Assembly (NCBI RefSeq): GCF_007751715.1
Contig: NZ_CP036292.1
Location: 496,001 to 560,000 of the forward strand
From: Rosistilla oblonga
GTDB taxonomy: Bacteria; Planctomycetota; Planctomycetia; Pirellulales; Pirellulaceae
Direction of reading: 5' to 3'
DNA length: 64,000 nucleotides
In this document: piece after piece, positions 26,797 to 35,965 of the stretch
How positions within the stretch are numbered: the stretch's first letter is position 1
How the letters are laid out: each line of letters opens with the position of its first letter
Position numbers and translations under genes: made by a program
The notes under the pieces: generated by a model
The model's database searches: none
What the model was told of the DNA's origin: nothing
What the model saw: the letters and a program-made list of their open reading frames with translations, nothing else

Positions 26797-27729
26797 GTGA
26801 ATGCTTCTCTGTTTCGCCGGCTGTCGGCTCTCTTTTTGATCGCTGCGGTGACGATTGTCGCTGTGGCGGATGACCATCGCTTGGTGCTGGTCGCTGGAAA
26901 ACCATCGCACCCGCCGCGGTTGCACGAATTTAATGCCGGCGTTCAGTTGTTGGCTAAGTGCTTGCAAGACGTTCCCGGTCTGCAGACCGACGTTGTCTTG
27001 AACGGTTGGCCCAAAGATGAATCGATCTTGGATCAGGCCGATGCGATCGTCTTCTATATGGATGGCGGGGCCCGTCACGAAGTAGTTCAAGAGGAAGGGC
27101 GGCGGTTGAAGATGCTCGACGCCCTCGCCAAAAAAGGCGTAGGACTCGGCTTCATGCACTACGGCGTGGAGATCTTAGCCGATCAGGCGAGCGACGAATT
27201 CAAGCGTTGGATCGGCGGCCACTATGAAAACATGTTCTCCTGCAACCCGATCTGGGAGCCGCAGTTTGCCAATTTGCCCGAGCACCCGATCACCCGCGGC
27301 GTGAAGCCGTTTGCGATTCAAGACGAATGGTATTTCAACATGCGGTTTGTCGCTGATATTCCCGGCAACGAATCGCGCGAGGTCGAGGATCTGAAGTTTG
27401 TCCCGATTCTTGTCGCCGCTCCCAACGATGCGGTTCGCGACGGTCCCTATGTCTATCCCAAGGGACCCTACCCGCACATCCAAGCATCGAAGGGACGCGC
27501 CGAAGCGATGCTGTGGACGGTGGAGCGTCCCGATGGCGGACGCGGCTTCGGTTTCACCGGTGGCCATTTCCATGACAACTGGGGAAACGACGATTTCCGC
27601 AAAGTGGTGCTCAACACCATGCTCTGGACCGCAAAGGTTGAAGTGCCAGCAGAGGGCGTCGTCTCGAGCATCAGCGAAGAACAGCTGAACGCGAACCTCG
27701 ATCCCAAGCCATCGCGAAAGAAGAGGTAA
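26797..27729 (+). CDS. Exported ThuA-like (trehalose-utilization family) protein
   Basis: 310 residues starting at GTG. A signal peptide (about 1-24, LSALFLIAAVTIVAVA) precedes a ThuA-like domain covering most of the protein: RLVLVAGKPSHPPRLHEFNAGVQLLAKCL, LDQADAIVFYMDGGARHEV, KGVGLGFMHYGVEI and HPITRGVKPFAIQDEWYF, and a closing GRGFGFTGGHFHDNWGNDDFRKVVLNTMLWTA. ThuA proteins have a glutamine-amidotransferase-like fold and are linked to sugar catabolism; in planctomycetes many are exported and of unknown substrate. Stands alone. Confidence 0.9.
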   Translation: MNASLFRRLSALFLIAAVTIVAVADDHRLVLVAGKPSHPPRLHEFNAGVQLLAKCLQDVPGLQTDVVLNGWPKDESILDQADAIVFYMDGGARHEVVQEEGRRLKMLDALAKKGVGLGFMHYGVEILADQASDEFKRWIGGHYENMFSCNPIWEPQFANLPEHPITRGVKPFAIQDEWYFNMRFVADIPGNESREVEDLKFVPILVAAPNDAVRDGPYVYPKGPYPHIQASKGRAEAMLWTVERPDGGRGFGFTGGHFHDNWGNDDFRKVVLNTMLWTAKVEVPAEGVVSSISEEQLNANLDPKPSRKKR

Positions 27730-27882
27730 CGGCCGCGGCGGAGATGTTTTCTCGCCACGGTTTTCCGTTGGTTTGTCGATCGATCAACAGCAATGCGTTA
27801 GCGTCTGGTGCCTTGAGGAACCGTTCGCTAACGCATGTGTGGTGATTTGCACAAAGCGGCTTAGCGATGCCAGCGAACGTTG

Positions 27883-28731
27883 CTACGCCAACGTTTTGTC
27901 AAACAGGGCAAGCATCCGTTTCCAAGCTTTTTCGGCTTGTTCTTGGTTGTGGACGCGCGTGTCGGGCGGGCACCAACCGTGCCCCGCCGGATAGACTTCG
28001 ATCTCTGCCGGCAGGTTGGCGGCGGCAAACGATTTTTCCAACACGTTCTTCGCTTCGGGATCGCGTTGGTCGTCGTTCTCTGCGACCGCGATCAGGAACT
28101 GCGCCTTCATCTGCGGGATCAAGCGATGAGGGCTGTCGGGACTGTCGGTCGCCAGTCCACCGCCGTGGAAGGTGGCGGCTGCACCGACGCGGGTTGGCAC
28201 GGCCGCAGCGGTTCGCATCACGATCGGTCCGCCCATGCAGTAGCCGGTGGTGCCGATCTTCTTGCTCTTGTCGACTTGCGGTTGCGCATCCAACCAGGCG
28301 ATGAAGGCTTTGGCGTCGGTTGTCTGCGTTGTTGCGTTGAGCGACTGGGCCAACGGACGCACTTCGGGAATTGGCGTGTTAGCTCCCTTCTCTGCCGTGG
28401 GGGCTTTCATCGTCCGGTAGAACGGATTGACGACCAGAACGCTGTAGCCCGATTCGGCGAGCCGCTGGGCCATCTGACGGAATGCGGGGCGCAGTCCAAA
28501 GATGTCGGGCCAGATCAAGGCGGCCGCGTGGGCGCCAGTTTTTGGAGCGACAAAGTAGGCGTCGCAATCGCCGTCGGGAGTTTTGATCGTCACGTCGCTG
28601 CCGCTAACTTCCGCAGCATCGGCCGCCCGCGGCAGCAGCATCGCGGCGCCAACACCTGCGGCCGCCATGGTGCCGAGGTCGCGACGGGAGTACTTTTTCA
28701 GGTCGTCTTCAAAATGATCTTGATCACACAT
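27883..28731 (-). CDS. Dienelactone hydrolase family protein, Tat signal
   Basis: 282 residues from the ATG at 28731. A twin-arginine signal, YSRRDLGTMAAAGVGAAMLLP (14-34), is followed by an alpha/beta-hydrolase domain with the dienelactone-hydrolase nucleophile GYCMGG (Cys165), an acid candidate in VAENDDQRDPEA and the catalytic His in AGHGW. It therefore has the Cys-Asp-His triad of the family rather than a Ser nucleophile. Exported folded; substrate unknown. A 16-residue N-terminal extension to 28779 is possible but would bury the Tat motif. Confidence 0.9.
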   Translation of the reverse strand: MCDQDHFEDDLKKYSRRDLGTMAAAGVGAAMLLPRAADAAEVSGSDVTIKTPDGDCDAYFVAPKTGAHAAALIWPDIFGLRPAFRQMAQRLAESGYSVLVVNPFYRTMKAPTAEKGANTPIPEVRPLAQSLNATTQTTDAKAFIAWLDAQPQVDKSKKIGTTGYCMGGPIVMRTAAAVPTRVGAAATFHGGGLATDSPDSPHRLIPQMKAQFLIAVAENDDQRDPEAKNVLEKSFAAANLPAEIEVYPAGHGWCPPDTRVHNQEQAEKAWKRMLALFDKTLA

Positions 28732-29064
28732 TGCGGAGAGTTTCTCAGGAGGAAGGGAGCGTTCAGGATGGAACTCCATTTTGTGCTGTCGCGCGACCGC
28801 AAATCAACAGGGCGAACGGGCGTTTCCATTGGAAGTGTTTTGCTGCCGCCGATTTCCAGGGTGAGCGGAGTTCGGCCAATTGGTTGCCCGATCAGACGTT
28901 TGCCAGGGCGTGGCAAAGCTACGGGGAAACGCTCGCCATCGGTGATGGCAAGGACGTTCAGTAGCCAATCTATATTCGAACTGCGAAGCAGTGGCCGCGT
29001 TAATCATGGGGTCAGACTGGCTTGCCAGTCGCAGCCCCAGGTTCCGTAGCGAAGCGCTGCGTGC

Positions 29065-29107
29065 CTGGTTTTCGTTTTGGCGGCACAGCCGCCAAAACGA
29101 AAACCAG
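29065..29107. repeat. Perfect palindrome, 20-bp stem and 3-nt loop
   Basis: Arms CTGGTTTTCGTTTTGGCGGC (29065-29084) and its exact complement (29088-29107) surround ACA. No mismatch across 20 bp. No T-run follows on either strand, so it is not a simple intrinsic terminator. Confidence 0.9.
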
Positions 29108-29349
29108 TTATGGGGTTGGACGTTGCTGCGACCTGGGGTTACACCATCGGCGCTGTCGCTTGGATGGTTCACCCCAGGCTTTATGCGGCCGCTGCTCCGC
29201 AGCTCGGAGAGGGGACGTTTGATTCCGGTGGTATTCGCTGCGCTCAAACCACCGGCTACCTTCTTGGATCCCTTTGGGATCGGGACGGGGGCTATATGGG
29301 ATGTTGGTGGTTGGGATGTCTTCCATGCGTCCGAACCAACCGATCTTTG

Positions 29350-29401
29350 GCGGGCCGAAGGTCCAGCAATTTGCCTAGCCCAGGTCGCAGGCCTGGGTTT
29401 C
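29350..29401. repeat. Dispersed intergenic repeat block, copy 1
   Basis: The 34 bases from 29350 (GCGGGCCGAAGGTCCAGCAA and the next 14) are identical to 41431-41464, and both run into a CCCAG...CTGGG hairpin. A diverged inverted copy lies at about 41591-41643. Confidence 0.8.
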
Positions 29402-29550
29402 ATGCGAGCGAGCATATCGGCAAGAAGGGCCAACGGCCCGACAGATTGTCCTCTGTCCCTTCCCCATCGCAGAGATCAGCCACGCGGGCAACTCGCTCGC
29501 GCGTCCGGCGTTCCCAGCGGAATTGCAGTTTGCGTCGGGCCGCCTAGCGA

Positions 29551-30978
29551 TCAGGCCAAAATGTTTTTGATCACGTTGCCGTGGACATCGGTCAGGCGGA
29601 AGTCGCGGCCGGCGTAGCGGTAGGTCAATTTGGTGTGATCAAATCCCAGCAAGTGCAGGATCGTCGCGTGCAGGTCGTGGACGCTGCAAGGATTCTCCGT
29701 CGCTTTGAAACCAAATTCGTCGGTCGCACCATGGATGGTGCCGCCGCGGACGCCGCCGCCCGCCATCCAGACGCTGAAGCCGTAGTGGTTGTGGTCGCGG
29801 CCGAGCGTCTCGGCTCCGCCACCGGTTAGTTCCACAGTCGGCGTGCGGCCAAACTCGCCTCCCCAGATCACCAGCGTGTCGTGAAACATGCCGCGTCGTT
29901 TCAGATCGGTCAGCAGGGCGGAGATCGGTTGATCGATTTCGCCCGCCAGCTTCCGGTGTCCCTCTTCGAGCTTCGCGTGATGATCCCAGACGTTGCCGGC
30001 ACCGTGCCACAATTGAACGTAGCGGACGCCGCGTTCCAACAGTCGCCGCGCGATCATCGTTTGCCGGGCGTGAACTCCTGTGCCGTACAGTTCATGGGTC
30101 TCCTTGGTTTCATCGGTGACATCAAACGCGTCGGCAGCTTCCATCTGCATCCGAAAGGCCAGCTCGTACGATTGGATCCGCGTTTCCAGTCGCGGATCGT
30201 GGCGGGGTGATTTGTGTTCGGCGTTCAGTTGTCGCAGCAGATCCAGTTGCCGTTGTTGGACTTTCGTCGTGGCATGGGGGCTGCGGATGTTCTCGATCAG
30301 TTTGTCGATCCGGCTGTGCTTTGGATCGACGTAGGTGCCTTGGTAGCTGCCCGGTAGAAAGCCCGACTGCCAGTTCTCGGCTCCTTTGACCGGTAGGCCG
30401 CTGGGACACATCGAGATGAAACCGGGAAGGTTCTGGTTTTCGCTGCCGAGGCCATACAGAGCCCACGCGCCGACGCTGGGGCGTGGCAAAACCGAATCGC
30501 CACAATTCATCAGCATCAGTGATGGTTCGTGGTTGGGAACCTGTGCGTACATCGAACGGATGACGGCGGTGTCGTCGATATGTTCGGCTGTTCGCGAGAA
30601 CAGTTCGCTGACTTCGATCCCGCTTTTGCCGTACTTCTTGAACGCAAACGGCGACGGCATGCAGGCTCCCGTTTTTCGTTCGGTCGCCAGCGACATCGGC
30701 GGCGCCTGTCCGGCATACTTCTCAAGCGTCGGCTTCGGATCGAACGTGTCGACATGCGATGGTCCGCCGTTGAGAAAGAAGTGGACTACGCGTTTCACGC
30801 GGCCGGGAAAGTGAGGTTGTTTGGTCGCCAGCGGTGACGCGGTCCGGTTGTCGTTTGCACTGGGCGTCGTCCCTTCTTGGTCGGCTAACAAGCTGTTGAG
30901 GCCCAGCATTCCCAGGCCGATGCCGGAACGCTGCAGCAGGGATCGACGGTCGATGCGATGCGATGGTGAGTCTGGCAT
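29551..30978 (-). CDS. DUF1501 protein, Tat-exported
   Basis: 475 residues. Twin-arginine signal DRRSLLQRSGIGLGMLGLNSLL (about 10-31). Family motifs: HFFLNGGPSHVDTFDPKP, GSENQNLPGF, WGGEFGRTPTVELTGG, ETLGRDHNHYGFSVWMAGGGVRGG and a C-terminal DLHATILHLLGFDHTKLTYRYAGRDFRLTD. It is the partner of the DUF1549/DUF1553 gene immediately upstream: the stop of that gene at 30985 is 6 bp from this gene's start, so they are surely one transcript. Unlike the pair at 11-15.7 kb, no sigma factor accompanies it. Confidence 0.93.
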   Translation of the reverse strand: MPDSPSHRIDRRSLLQRSGIGLGMLGLNSLLADQEGTTPSANDNRTASPLATKQPHFPGRVKRVVHFFLNGGPSHVDTFDPKPTLEKYAGQAPPMSLATERKTGACMPSPFAFKKYGKSGIEVSELFSRTAEHIDDTAVIRSMYAQVPNHEPSLMLMNCGDSVLPRPSVGAWALYGLGSENQNLPGFISMCPSGLPVKGAENWQSGFLPGSYQGTYVDPKHSRIDKLIENIRSPHATTKVQQRQLDLLRQLNAEHKSPRHDPRLETRIQSYELAFRMQMEAADAFDVTDETKETHELYGTGVHARQTMIARRLLERGVRYVQLWHGAGNVWDHHAKLEEGHRKLAGEIDQPISALLTDLKRRGMFHDTLVIWGGEFGRTPTVELTGGGAETLGRDHNHYGFSVWMAGGGVRGGTIHGATDEFGFKATENPCSVHDLHATILHLLGFDHTKLTYRYAGRDFRLTDVHGNVIKNILA

Positions 30979-30984
30979 TGGGGA

Positions 30985-33900
30985 TTAGTCCACAAACATG
31001 AATTCGTTGGAGAGGAGCAGCGTTTGGGCGAGCTGTTCCCAGCGGTCGAGTTGCCGCGTGTGCAGGCCAGTAAAGTCGCGTTGGCTGGCCCAATCGGGGT
31101 TGCCGGCGGTCTCCGAGACATCTTCCGCTGGCGGAAGCCGCGCGATCTTCTGGGACCATTGATGTTGGTCGCTGTGCAAGACCTTGTAGATGTCGACGAC
31201 AAAATCGATCGTCTCTCCCTGCTCGACATCGACCGACGGGATGTCCACGTCTAACGCCGTGTTGTGGAGGATCTCGCGGCGTAACACCTTGTCGCCCGCG
31301 AGCACCCAGCATCGGATTCCGTCGCCGGGAGATTCCGCGTGTTCGATTGTGCTTTGGATCCAGTAGCGACCGCTGGCCGGAGCGGTCCAGCGGCGGATGA
31401 TCGCGTGTTTCAAATCGTTGCCGGGGTGTCCTCCGTCGGCGTCGATCTGGGCCCATCCGATTTTGCCGTCGGGATATTTGGGGCTGCCTTGCCAAGCGGA
31501 ACCGCTGAAGTAGGGCAGGGGAGTGAAACTCAACAGCCGCTGCGCGTCGGCATCGATCTCGCCGTAGCCGTAGGTCCATGCAAGTTTTGCCTGCTCCGCT
31601 GCCTCATCGATCGACTGAGATTCCCCGTCGCGAACAAACTCCAACGTTGCAGCCAGTTCCGATTCGCTGGGCTGACGCTGCAGTATCGCTGCGAACATCT
31701 GGCGAATCCGTTCGGCGGGGGCTTCGGAATCCGAAGTCTTCGAGGTGGCGGCGATCTCGCGAGCGCGGTCGGCGACAAACGGATGGTTTAGGCCAAACAA
31801 CGCCTGTTGCGGAACGGTGGTTTCGGAACGCCGGGGCGTATGGAGATCGGGGTTCGCAAAATCGAAGACTTGCAAAACGCTTGGCAGCGACTGGCGATCG
31901 ATCATCGTATAGATCGTCCGCCGTGCGCCGCTGGGGGCCGAGGCAAACAAATCGACAGCTTTGCCGCCGCGCTGCATGTCCAACGTTCCCGCCGCGGCGA
32001 GTTGTGCGTCGCGGAGTTCTTCAAAACGGAGCCGCCGCGCGTTCATCCGCCACAGCAGGCGATTCTCGGGATCGGCGGTGCGAGCGGCTGCATATTCCGT
32101 CGGACTGTCTGGCCCGGATGATCGTTGGCGATAAGCTGACGAAATCATGATCTGACGATGCAGCCACTTTGTGCTCCAGCCCGATTCGATAAATCCGCGA
32201 GTCAGCCAGTCGAGCAGTTCCGGATGCGATGGCGGCTGGGCACGGGTGCCGAAGTCGCTGGTCGTCGGTACGATTCCGCGACCGAAATGATGAGCCCAGA
32301 CGCGGTTGACCCAGACCCTTGCTGTCAGCGGGTTGTCGGCCGACGCGATCGCCTGGGCGAGTTCCAATCGTCCGCTGCCTCGAGCGAACGGGGCGCGGTC
32401 GCTGCCAGCGACGGCGCCAAGGAATTGTCGCGGGACTTCATCGCCAATGTTGACCGGGTTTCCGCGGCGGAAGATCCGTGGCTGAACCAACGGCTCGCGG
32501 TCTCGCAAAACGATCGCATGCGGAGCGGCTGACGGATTGGAGATGATCCATTGGTCCACGGCGTTCTGCAGTTTCCAAAGCGCGACACAGGTGCCGGTGT
32601 CGACATCAAATTCGATGTTGATGATCGGCAGGTCCGGAATCATGCAAGGAGATCCGTCGCCGTAAAACACTTGCCGCAAGCTCTCATCGGCCGGATCGGG
32701 CAACTGCGTCGGCGGCGTCACCTCGGCTTGATTTTCAGCGGCTTGTGTCGCTTCTTCGACTAGTGTATGCCACTGCTGATCGACCTCGGTGAACAGCTTT
32801 GCGTACCGATCGACCATTTCCTGCTTGGAACTTGGGGCCGTCGCAAACGCCGCCGCGACGCGTGGATTGATCGCGGGGGCGTCCTGTGAAAGGCTGGCCA
32901 GCGCCGCTTGCGAAAGCTCCGCGAATCGATCGTCGGGCAATGGTGCCAAGTGATGCCAAATCAAGAAGATCGGGTCGGATTGCCGCTCGGGCTGCTGCAG
33001 GTATTTTTGCCAACGTCGAACGGTGGATGGCAGTAGGTCTCTTTTGTTGAGGATCTGGCTGAACGATTGTTCGGGGTATTTGTCCAGTTCGAATTGAGCT
33101 TGCAGGTATTCGCCGATCCGCTGTCGGGCGAGCTTCGCGAACTCGGTGCGGGCTGCCGAGAGGCCAGCTTCCAACGCACCCTGCCGTTTTTTGAGTTCGA
33201 CTTCAAAATCCGAAAGTTCATCGGACGCAGGAGGGCTTTGAGGTCGCGGCAGCGCGACGGGATGTTCCGCGCAGTTTTGGAAAACGCCGTACAGCGAGTA
33301 GTAATCGGCGGTGGGGATCGGATCGAACTTGTGGTCGTGGCAGCGAGCACAGCTGACCGTCAGCCCCATCGTGCCGCGGGTGACGACATCGATGCGGTCG
33401 TCGATGATGTCGGGTTGGACTCCTAGAAATCGGCGTCCCAGGGTCAAGAAGCCCATCGCCGCCGCGGCCGCTGGATCGTCGGGGGCTGCTTGGTCGGCGG
33501 CGATCTGCAGCAGCAGGAATCGGTCGTAGGGAAGGTCTTCATTGAAGGATCGGATCACCCAGTCGCGATAGTGCGACGCATGGATGAAGCGTTTCTCTTC
33601 GCGTCCGTAAACGTAGCCCTTGGTGTCGGAGTAGCGTGCAACGTCCAGCCAGTGTCGCCCCCATTGTTCCCCATAGGCTGGCGAATCGAGCAGCCGATCG
33701 ATCAATAGTGGATAGGCGTCGACACCATCGTCGTCGACAAATTGTTGAACTTGTTCTGCGGTCGGTGGCAGCCCGGTTAGGTCAAACGTCGCTCGGCGGA
33801 TCAGCGAGCGTCGGTCGGCGGCCGGCGACGGCGATAGATTTTGTTGTTCCAACGCATGCTTGATGAATGCATCGACGGGCGTCTGTCCCCAGTCCACGTT

Positions 33901-34458
33901 TTGTGGAGTCGGCGGCGTGGGAGAGGTTAGAGGTTGGAAGGCCCAGTGCGATGCGGCGATATCAGCCATGTCGTTGCTGGGGACGTCCGATTCGGGCCAA
34001 GCGGCCCCGCTGTCGATCCAGTGTTTGAGATCCGCGATCGCTGCGGCGGTCAGTTGTTTTTCGCTGTCCGGCGGCGGCATCTTTTCGGATTCGTCATCGG
34101 AGACAATGCGGCGGATCAATTCGCTTTCGTCCGCTGATCCCGCGACAACCGCCGCTCCGCTATCGCCACCTTGCAGCAACGCTTGGCGGGAATCGAGGCG
34201 CAGTCCGCCCCATTGCGTATTGCCACCGTGACAGCTTTGGCAATTGTCGACCAGCAGTGGGCGGATCTTGTTCTCGAAGAACTCGATCGCTTGCGGCGAC
34301 TGTTCCGCTGTTGCGATCGATCCAGCGAGGATGAATAGAATGACTGTTGCTGGGAGGCGATAAGCGTGGCCAGCAAACGGATTCGTATTCCGTGAGGCCA
34401 GCGCAGCGGCGGCGCAGCGCAAGAGTTGCGGTCGCTTCGACTTTAGGGGAGGGCTCAT
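30985..34458 (-). CDS. DUF1549/DUF1553 protein with cytochrome c domain and extra beta-rich insertion
   Basis: 1157 residues, about 190 longer than the homologue at 11361. Signal-like segment 36-51. Heme motif CQSCHGG at 73, then DUF1549 (about 180-385) with CARCHDHKFDP at 370. A long charged region (about 390-560) is followed by DUF1553 starting at SGRLELAQAIASADNPLTARVWVNRVWAHHFGRGI. Near the end, about residues 990-1125 form a Gly/Trp/Asp-rich beta-strand pattern (SGSAWQGSPKYPDGKIGW...) interrupting DUF1553 before its closing LAQTLLLSNEFMFVD helix. Exported, heme-binding; role unknown. Confidence 0.9.
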   Translation of the reverse strand: MSPPLKSKRPQLLRCAAAALASRNTNPFAGHAYRLPATVILFILAGSIATAEQSPQAIEFFENKIRPLLVDNCQSCHGGNTQWGGLRLDSRQALLQGGDSGAAVVAGSADESELIRRIVSDDESEKMPPPDSEKQLTAAAIADLKHWIDSGAAWPESDVPSNDMADIAASHWAFQPLTSPTPPTPQNVDWGQTPVDAFIKHALEQQNLSPSPAADRRSLIRRATFDLTGLPPTAEQVQQFVDDDGVDAYPLLIDRLLDSPAYGEQWGRHWLDVARYSDTKGYVYGREEKRFIHASHYRDWVIRSFNEDLPYDRFLLLQIAADQAAPDDPAAAAAMGFLTLGRRFLGVQPDIIDDRIDVVTRGTMGLTVSCARCHDHKFDPIPTADYYSLYGVFQNCAEHPVALPRPQSPPASDELSDFEVELKKRQGALEAGLSAARTEFAKLARQRIGEYLQAQFELDKYPEQSFSQILNKRDLLPSTVRRWQKYLQQPERQSDPIFLIWHHLAPLPDDRFAELSQAALASLSQDAPAINPRVAAAFATAPSSKQEMVDRYAKLFTEVDQQWHTLVEEATQAAENQAEVTPPTQLPDPADESLRQVFYGDGSPCMIPDLPIINIEFDVDTGTCVALWKLQNAVDQWIISNPSAAPHAIVLRDREPLVQPRIFRRGNPVNIGDEVPRQFLGAVAGSDRAPFARGSGRLELAQAIASADNPLTARVWVNRVWAHHFGRGIVPTTSDFGTRAQPPSHPELLDWLTRGFIESGWSTKWLHRQIMISSAYRQRSSGPDSPTEYAAARTADPENRLLWRMNARRLRFEELRDAQLAAAGTLDMQRGGKAVDLFASAPSGARRTIYTMIDRQSLPSVLQVFDFANPDLHTPRRSETTVPQQALFGLNHPFVADRAREIAATSKTSDSEAPAERIRQMFAAILQRQPSESELAATLEFVRDGESQSIDEAAEQAKLAWTYGYGEIDADAQRLLSFTPLPYFSGSAWQGSPKYPDGKIGWAQIDADGGHPGNDLKHAIIRRWTAPASGRYWIQSTIEHAESPGDGIRCWVLAGDKVLRREILHNTALDVDIPSVDVEQGETIDFVVDIYKVLHSDQHQWSQKIARLPPAEDVSETAGNPDWASQRDFTGLHTRQLDRWEQLAQTLLLSNEFMFVD

Positions 34459-34748
34459 GTGGTTTTCACCGGCGGGATGGCGAACGAAAGCGGCGAGTCC
34501 GGGGGCCCCGAATCCTCTCCGCTTTCTTGGACTCCGACGCCATTATAGTGTCCCGGTCGCAGCGAAGCATCTTTGGCCGTCGATTGTCAGCGGGGCAGCT
34601 TGCGAGGCTCTGATCGAAGGCATCGTGCGGTGCCCGCGGCGCAGCGAACCGCCTAGTGAGAAGAGCTTCATGAAGTAGGCGATTGAACGTTTCGTACCGG
34701 CGATGAAGGCTTGATCGTCGTTGTCTGCGACACGCTTTTGCGAATGCG

Positions 34749-35822
34749 TTACGCGTCGGATTGCAGCAGGCGAGCCAGAACGACTAGGGCGGCGTCGATC
34801 TGTGCGTCGGTGCCGATCGTGATTCGCAGTCCGTCGCCCCAGCCGGCGTAGTCCATGTAGCGGACGAGCACTTGGTTCTCTTTCAACGCTTCGTAAATCG
34901 GTTTGAGTGCGCGATCGGGGTGGGTGCACCACAAGAAATTTGCAGCCGAATCGAGGACGTCGAACCCGAGTTCCCGCAGCTTCCCCTTGGCTCGCTCGCG
35001 CGTCGCCAGGATCTTTGCTCGATTGTCGGTCAACCAATCGTTTGACGCCATTGCCGCAGTCGCCGCGGCGATCGCGATCGCGTCGCAGTTGTAACTGTCT
35101 TTGATCTTGGTCAGTTCGGCGATCACGTGCGGTTGGGCGACGAGGAATCCAAATCGCAGGCCGGCCAGCGAATACGATTTGCTGAGTGTTCGGGTCACCA
35201 AGATGTTTTCGTGTTGCTTGACCAGTTCGATGCAGTTCTCTTCGGCAAAGTCGCCGTAGGCTTCATCGACGACGAGAGGGCAGGGGAGGGGGGCGGCGAT
35301 TTCCGCGACAGCTTGCGGCGACAGAACGGTTCCGCTGGGGCTGTTCGGATTGGGCAGAAGGGCCAGTCGGGGATCGCCATCGCTGCTGCTGAAAGCGGCC
35401 GGCAGGGTCCAGTCGGCGTTAAACGAAATCTCTTCGCAGCGGGCGCCTTGGATCTCGGCGAGGGTCCGGTACAAGATGTAGCTGGGCGTTGGCATCCGCA
35501 GCAGGTCGCCGTCGCTCAAAAATCCGCGGACCAGAATCGTCAGGATCTCATCGCTGCCGTTGCCGCACAAAATCCACTCGGGGCCGGGCAGACCAAGTCG
35601 CTGCGCGGCCATGCGGCGAAAGGACGAACCGACGGGGTCGGGGTAGCGTTCCAGTCGGCTGTCGGCCGCGGCGCGGATCGCTTCGACCACGGCGGGAGCC
35701 GGTGGGTAGGGATTTTCGTTGGTGTTCAGCTTGATGAATTTGCCACCCTGCGGCTGTTCGCCGGGAACGTAGGCCTTCATCTTCGACAGCGCGGGGCGGA
35801 AGCGGAGTTTGCTGTTGGTCAT
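34749..35822 (-). CDS. hisC: Histidinol-phosphate aminotransferase
   Basis: 357 residues from the ATG at 35822, the normal HisC length; the frame continues upstream to 35960 but that part is encoded by a hairpin repeat. Fold-type-I PLP motifs: KLNTNENPYPP (31-41), NPNSPSG (158-164), DEAYGDF (186-192) and RTLSKSYSLAGLRFG with the PLP lysine at 215. It converts imidazole-acetol phosphate plus glutamate to histidinol phosphate in the cytoplasm. hisD lies upstream in the same orientation, with a repeat between them. Confidence 0.95.
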   Translation of the reverse strand: MTNSKLRFRPALSKMKAYVPGEQPQGGKFIKLNTNENPYPPAPAVVEAIRAAADSRLERYPDPVGSSFRRMAAQRLGLPGPEWILCGNGSDEILTILVRGFLSDGDLLRMPTPSYILYRTLAEIQGARCEEISFNADWTLPAAFSSSDGDPRLALLPNPNSPSGTVLSPQAVAEIAAPLPCPLVVDEAYGDFAEENCIELVKQHENILVTRTLSKSYSLAGLRFGFLVAQPHVIAELTKIKDSYNCDAIAIAAATAAMASNDWLTDNRAKILATRERAKGKLRELGFDVLDSAANFLWCTHPDRALKPIYEALKENQVLVRYMDYAGWGDGLRITIGTDAQIDAALVVLARLLQSDA

Positions 35823-35854
35823 CGGTTGAGATCGAGCTGGCGGTTGGTTGGTCG

Positions 35855-35955
35855 CCTTTCGCTCCGCGAAAGGATGTTGGTTTAATCCCCATTCGCTCCG
35901 CGAAAGTGCGTTGGAGGGGCGTACTGGGTGCCGCACTTTCGCGGAGCGAAAGGCG
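35855..35955. repeat. Two-hairpin repeat between hisD and hisC
   Basis: CCTTTCGC-tcc-GCGAAAGG (35855-35873) is a perfect 8-bp hairpin. TTCGCTCCGCGAAAGTGCG (35892-35910) is exactly complementary to 35932-35950, so the two internal hairpins also fold together. The same module (TTTCGCTCCGCGAAAGTGCG ... TTTCGCAGAGCGAAGGGCGA) lies inside a coding region at 59284-59344. It explains the open frame extending hisC upstream. Confidence 0.85.
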
Positions 35956-35965
35956 AACATCGGTG

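Larger units (their letters stand above)
28732..29550. other. Intergenic repeat cluster
   Basis: About 820 bp without a credible gene. It is packed with inverted repeats: GACTGGC-tt-GCCAGTC (29015-29030), a 43-bp near-perfect palindrome (29065-29107), CCTGGGGT/ACCCCAGG (29132-29139 with 29171-29178, and further imperfect pairing inside), and a 34-nt block (29350-29383) that recurs at 41431. Open frames across it are shadows of these repeats. Confidence 0.7.

Noticed and set aside
28985-29550. Open frames of about 200 codons on both strands between the hydrolase and DUF1501 genes
   Set aside because: They translate inverted repeats, with low-complexity Arg/Pro/Ser products and no domain.
35823-35960. 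N-terminal extension of HisC
   Set aside because: Encoded by a hairpin repeat also found in another gene; HisC begins at the normal position from 35822.
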